From Bacteroidota bacterium (lineage in GTDB: Bacteria; Bacteroidota; Bacteroidia; CAMBQF01), in the NCBI GenBank assembly GCA_027483285.1, contig JAIXUZ010000239.1, forward strand, positions 1 to 14,372: DNA of 14,372 nt. Reading direction: 5' to 3'. This document shows, piece by piece, positions 12,432 to 14,372 of this stretch. The position numbers and the translations under genes were made by a program. Position 1 is the stretch's first letter. Every line of letters begins with the position of its first letter. Below the pieces are notes generated by a model. That model was not told the DNA's origin, ran no database searches, and saw only the letters and a list, made by a program, of their open reading frames with translations.

Positions 12432-14058
12432 CAAGTATTCTACCGATATAACAACCGGATTAGACAAGTTCAAACGGTTTACTAGCCATACACCAACGGA
12501 AAAATTGGATACCGGATTACTATACGGTGTTATTTACACTCGTGTATCGTCTAAAGACCAGTTTGACAAGAACGGTTCTTTAGAATCACAGCAAAAGATG
12601 TGTACAGCTTTAGCAGAACGGTACAACATTCCTGTTGTTGAACGGTTTGGTGGTACGTATGAATCAGCTAAAACTGAAGAACGAAAAGAATTTCAGCGAA
12701 TGATGAAGTTCATCAATAGTTCTAAAAAGGCCATTCGATATATACTTGTGTCAGATAACGACCGCTTTTCCCGTACGGGCGGGAATGCAATCTATTTAGC
12801 GGGTAATTTACGTAAGCAGGGCGTTCAAATATTAGCCGCCTCATCACCTATAGACACTTCTAATGCTACCGGAGCCTTTCAACAGGACATGCAGCTACTT
12901 TTCTCGTATTATGACAACCAGCAACGCAAAGAGAAAACTATTCGAGGGATGAAGCAGAAATACCAAAAGGGGGTGTTTTTTGGTAGGCCACCTGTTGGAT
13001 ATGATGTAATTAAGAATAACGGACAAACAACTATCGTTATTAACGCACAAGGCAAATTATTGGCAAAAGCTTTTAAATGGAAGTCTGACAAACATTATCC
13101 CACGAACGTTATAGGTCAAAAGCTACGTGAACTAGGGGTAAAAGTATCTGACAAGCATTTAAGCAGGCTTTTCAGAAATGTATTCTATTGTGGCTTATTA
13201 TCTAATAAAATGTTGGGGCAAGAAATCGTAGAGGGGCAAAACTGGCCTGCCCTGGTTTCCAAAGAGGTGTTTCTAAAAGCCAATGAAGTGTTGGAAAATG
13301 CTCGGACTAAGTATGAAACCCGTACAAAGGATAGTAGCCTCCCACTAAAACAAGTGATAAAATGCGATAAGTGTGAAAAACCAATGACGGGTTATGTGGT
13401 GAGAAAAAAAGGCCTTTATTACTATAAATGCGGTACCATCAGCTGTTGCAGCAACAAAAGTGCTAAGCACATGAACGCTAAATTCTTTGACTTTTTAGAA
13501 GAATTCAAGATAAACCCCAACCTGCAACCATTAATTAAGCAACAGCTTATCGCTATTGTAAAGAAAAGTATTGTAGAAAAGGTGTCCGACAAAGAAGACC
13601 TTGACTCACAGGTTAAAAAACTTAATAATAGCATTCTACGATTAGAACAACGGTTTTTAAACGAGGATATTGATAAGGATTTCTATGAGAAATACAGGGC
13701 GGAATACGTTCAGCAACTCCAAAGCCTTTTAGAAAAACGGCAGGGAACCAGTTCAAGGATATCGAACCTTGAAACTATCCTCCAAAAATGCTTCGAACGA
13801 AGCCAGAATATCAATAAAATATGGCAGTCTGGTGATATTGTTGAGAAGCAACGATTAGTAAAACAGCTTTTCAACGACGATATTTACTATAATGTCAAAA
13901 ATGACACTTATCGAACCAATTATAAAAACTCGATAGTTTCCTACTTTGCCCAAGGGGCAATGATTTTTGAGAGTTCTAAAACGAAAAATGCCCAGCTTTT
14001 AGCTGAGCATTCTCCTTTAGTAGCCCCGACGAGAATCGAACTCATATCAAAAGTTTAG
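12421..14058 (+). CDS. Large serine recombinase (site-specific integrase)
   Basis: 545 aa from ATG 12421. The frame is open to ATG 12394 and TTG 12376, but 12421 overlaps the stop of the preceding small gene and leaves a normal N-terminus. Residues about 35-175 are the resolvase catalytic domain: YTRVS with the nucleophile at Ser43, then a SDNDRFSRTG motif carrying the conserved arginines. About 190-290 is the recombinase domain (GRPPVGYDV, NVFYCGLL). About 315-343 is a zinc ribbon (C315-x2-C318, C337, C342/C343), followed by a coiled coil (about 385-445). This is the standard large serine integrase layout and length. The last 11 residues (APTRIELISKV) are read from the antisense strand of tRNA-Arg, so the element end lies in that tRNA. 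The gene catalyses cut-and-join recombination between short attachment sites. Confidence 0.92.
   Translation: MKNNKYSTDITTGLDKFKRFTSHTPTEKLDTGLLYGVIYTRVSSKDQFDKNGSLESQQKMCTALAERYNIPVVERFGGTYESAKTEERKEFQRMMKFINSSKKAIRYILVSDNDRFSRTGGNAIYLAGNLRKQGVQILAASSPIDTSNATGAFQQDMQLLFSYYDNQQRKEKTIRGMKQKYQKGVFFGRPPVGYDVIKNNGQTTIVINAQGKLLAKAFKWKSDKHYPTNVIGQKLRELGVKVSDKHLSRLFRNVFYCGLLSNKMLGQEIVEGQNWPALVSKEVFLKANEVLENARTKYETRTKDSSLPLKQVIKCDKCEKPMTGYVVRKKGLYYYKCGTISCCSNKSAKHMNAKFFDFLEEFKINPNLQPLIKQQLIAIVKKSIVEKVSDKEDLDSQVKKLNNSILRLEQRFLNEDIDKDFYEKYRAEYVQQLQSLLEKRQGTSSRISNLETILQKCFERSQNINKIWQSGDIVEKQRLVKQLFNDDIYYNVKNDTYRTNYKNSIVSYFAQGAMIFESSKTKNAQLLAEHSPLVAPTRIELISKV
13983..14011 (-). terminator. Probable tRNA-Arg terminator, embedded in the recombinase coding sequence
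   Basis: In minus-strand RNA the stem is AATGCTCAGCT (14011-14001), loop AAA, AGCTGGGCATT (13997-13987), then TTT, so the T run is ATTTTTC. It starts 10 nt after the tRNA 3' end, where a terminator belongs. All 11 pairs form on the minus strand with one U-G wobble; on the plus strand that pair (13992/14006) is a C-A mismatch. The bases also encode NAQLLAEHS of the recombinase, and the left recombinase copy has the same hairpin at 82-108. Confidence 0.65.
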
Positions 14059-14092
14059 GAAACTTCTATTCTATCCATTGAACTACGGGGCC
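14021..14092 (-). tRNA. tRNA-Arg (anticodon CCU)
   Basis: 72 nt, 5' end at 14092. Acceptor GGCCCCG pairs with CGGGGCT (G-U first pair), and the discriminator is A. The D stem is GTTC/GAAT. The anticodon arm is GAAGT-TTCCTAA-ACTTT with anticodon CCU. The variable loop is 4 nt, and the T arm is ATGAG-TTCGATT-CTCGT. CCA is not encoded, as is usual in this phylum. The 3' 38 nt overlap the end of the recombinase gene on the other strand. The gene runs in the same direction as metG, 58 bp downstream of it. It is intact, so the element restored or preserved the full tRNA on this side. Confidence 0.92.
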
Positions 14093-14101
14093 AATATTTT
14101 C

Positions 14102-14143
14102 AAACTAAAAATGAAAACTATACTTACTTTTCACTTTTAGTTT
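14102..14143 (-). terminator. Long AT-rich hairpin after metG
   Basis: AAACTAAAA (14102-14110) pairs with TTTTAGTTT (14135-14143). After a 2x2 internal loop, GAAAA (14113-14117) pairs with TTTTC (14128-14132). It lies between the metG stop and tRNA-Arg, both read leftward. It may end metG transcription or separate the metG and tRNA transcripts. It has no G+C-rich stem, so its strength is uncertain. Confidence 0.4.
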
Positions 14144-14150
14144 TTCACTT

Positions 14151-14372
14151 TTAACTTACCATGCTGCCTGCAGGTGCATCGCCCTCGGGCGATACAAACA
14201 GCAGTTTACCTCCTTCGGCTTCTGCCATTAGTATCATCCCTTCAGACATGATGCCCCTGAGCTTACGCGGCTGCAAATTTATCAAAATTGTGACTTGTTT
14301 TCCAAGTGCCTGCTCCGGAGTGTAATAAAGTGCTATGCCAGACACTACTGTTCTAACCTCAGAACCTATATC
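14151..14372 (-). CDS. metG: Methionyl-tRNA synthetase, C-terminal tRNA-binding domain (gene continues right)
   Basis: The frame is open from the window edge (14372) to TAA 14153-14151, giving 73 residues. They contain the OB-fold tRNA-binding signature seen at the C-terminus of bacterial MetG: VVSGIA, YTPEQALGKQV, INLQPRKLRGI, SEGMILMAE, LLFVSPEGDAPAGS. MetG charges tRNA-Met with methionine in the cytoplasm, and this appended domain aids tRNA binding and dimerisation. A free-standing homologue of about 110 aa (CsaA/Trbp111-like) cannot be ruled out because the body lies outside the window, but MetG is the usual context in this phylum. The gene belongs to the chromosomal backbone flanking the element. 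Confidence 0.8.
   Translation of the reverse strand, partial: DIGSEVRTVVSGIALYYTPEQALGKQVTILINLQPRKLRGIMSEGMILMAEAEGGKLLFVSPEGDAPAGSMVS

Overview
The window is AT-rich DNA from a member of the Bacteroidota. The evidence is: two secreted proteins ending in the type IX secretion (Por) C-terminal sorting domain; a promoter of the Bacteroidota TTG-N19-TAnnTTTG type; tRNA genes without an encoded CCA; and start codons with no strong Shine-Dalgarno sequence. I cannot name the genus.

Layout, left to right. (1) Bases 1-172 hold the last 56 codons of a serine recombinase whose body lies to the left. They are followed by a tRNA-like 3' fragment (246-270). (2) Bases 353-9786, minus strand, form a three-gene cell-surface operon, read right to left: a small secreted protein (141 aa), a giant modular secreted protein (about 2610 aa, with a four-fold 137-aa repeat, Ig/PKD-like modules, a beta-helix and a sorting domain) and a smaller sorting-domain protein (355 aa). 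(3) Bases 9787-11149 have no convincing gene. They hold a remarkably symmetric operator-like dyad about 90 bp upstream of the operon, then a stretch crowded with short inverted repeats. (4) Bases 11150-14058, plus strand, form a mobile-element module: a good promoter, a MerR-like DNA-binding protein, a 60-aa acidic protein and a complete large serine recombinase. (5) The recombinase reading frame ends inside the 3' half of a tRNA-Arg(CCU) gene on the opposite strand. Beyond it lies the C-terminal end of methionyl-tRNA synthetase (metG, minus strand).

The most coherent reading is an integrated element whose recombinase end sits in the 3' end of tRNA-Arg next to metG, with a related element's recombinase end at the left edge. 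The surface operon lies between them and may be cargo, but no left attachment site was found to prove this. The most interesting details are: a hairpin inside the recombinase coding sequence that folds best as minus-strand RNA, exactly where tRNA-Arg needs a terminator, and that is kept in the left recombinase copy; the four-heptamer symmetric site upstream of the surface operon; a GC-rich island inside the giant gene; and mutually exclusive hairpins between the regulator gene and the recombinase genes.
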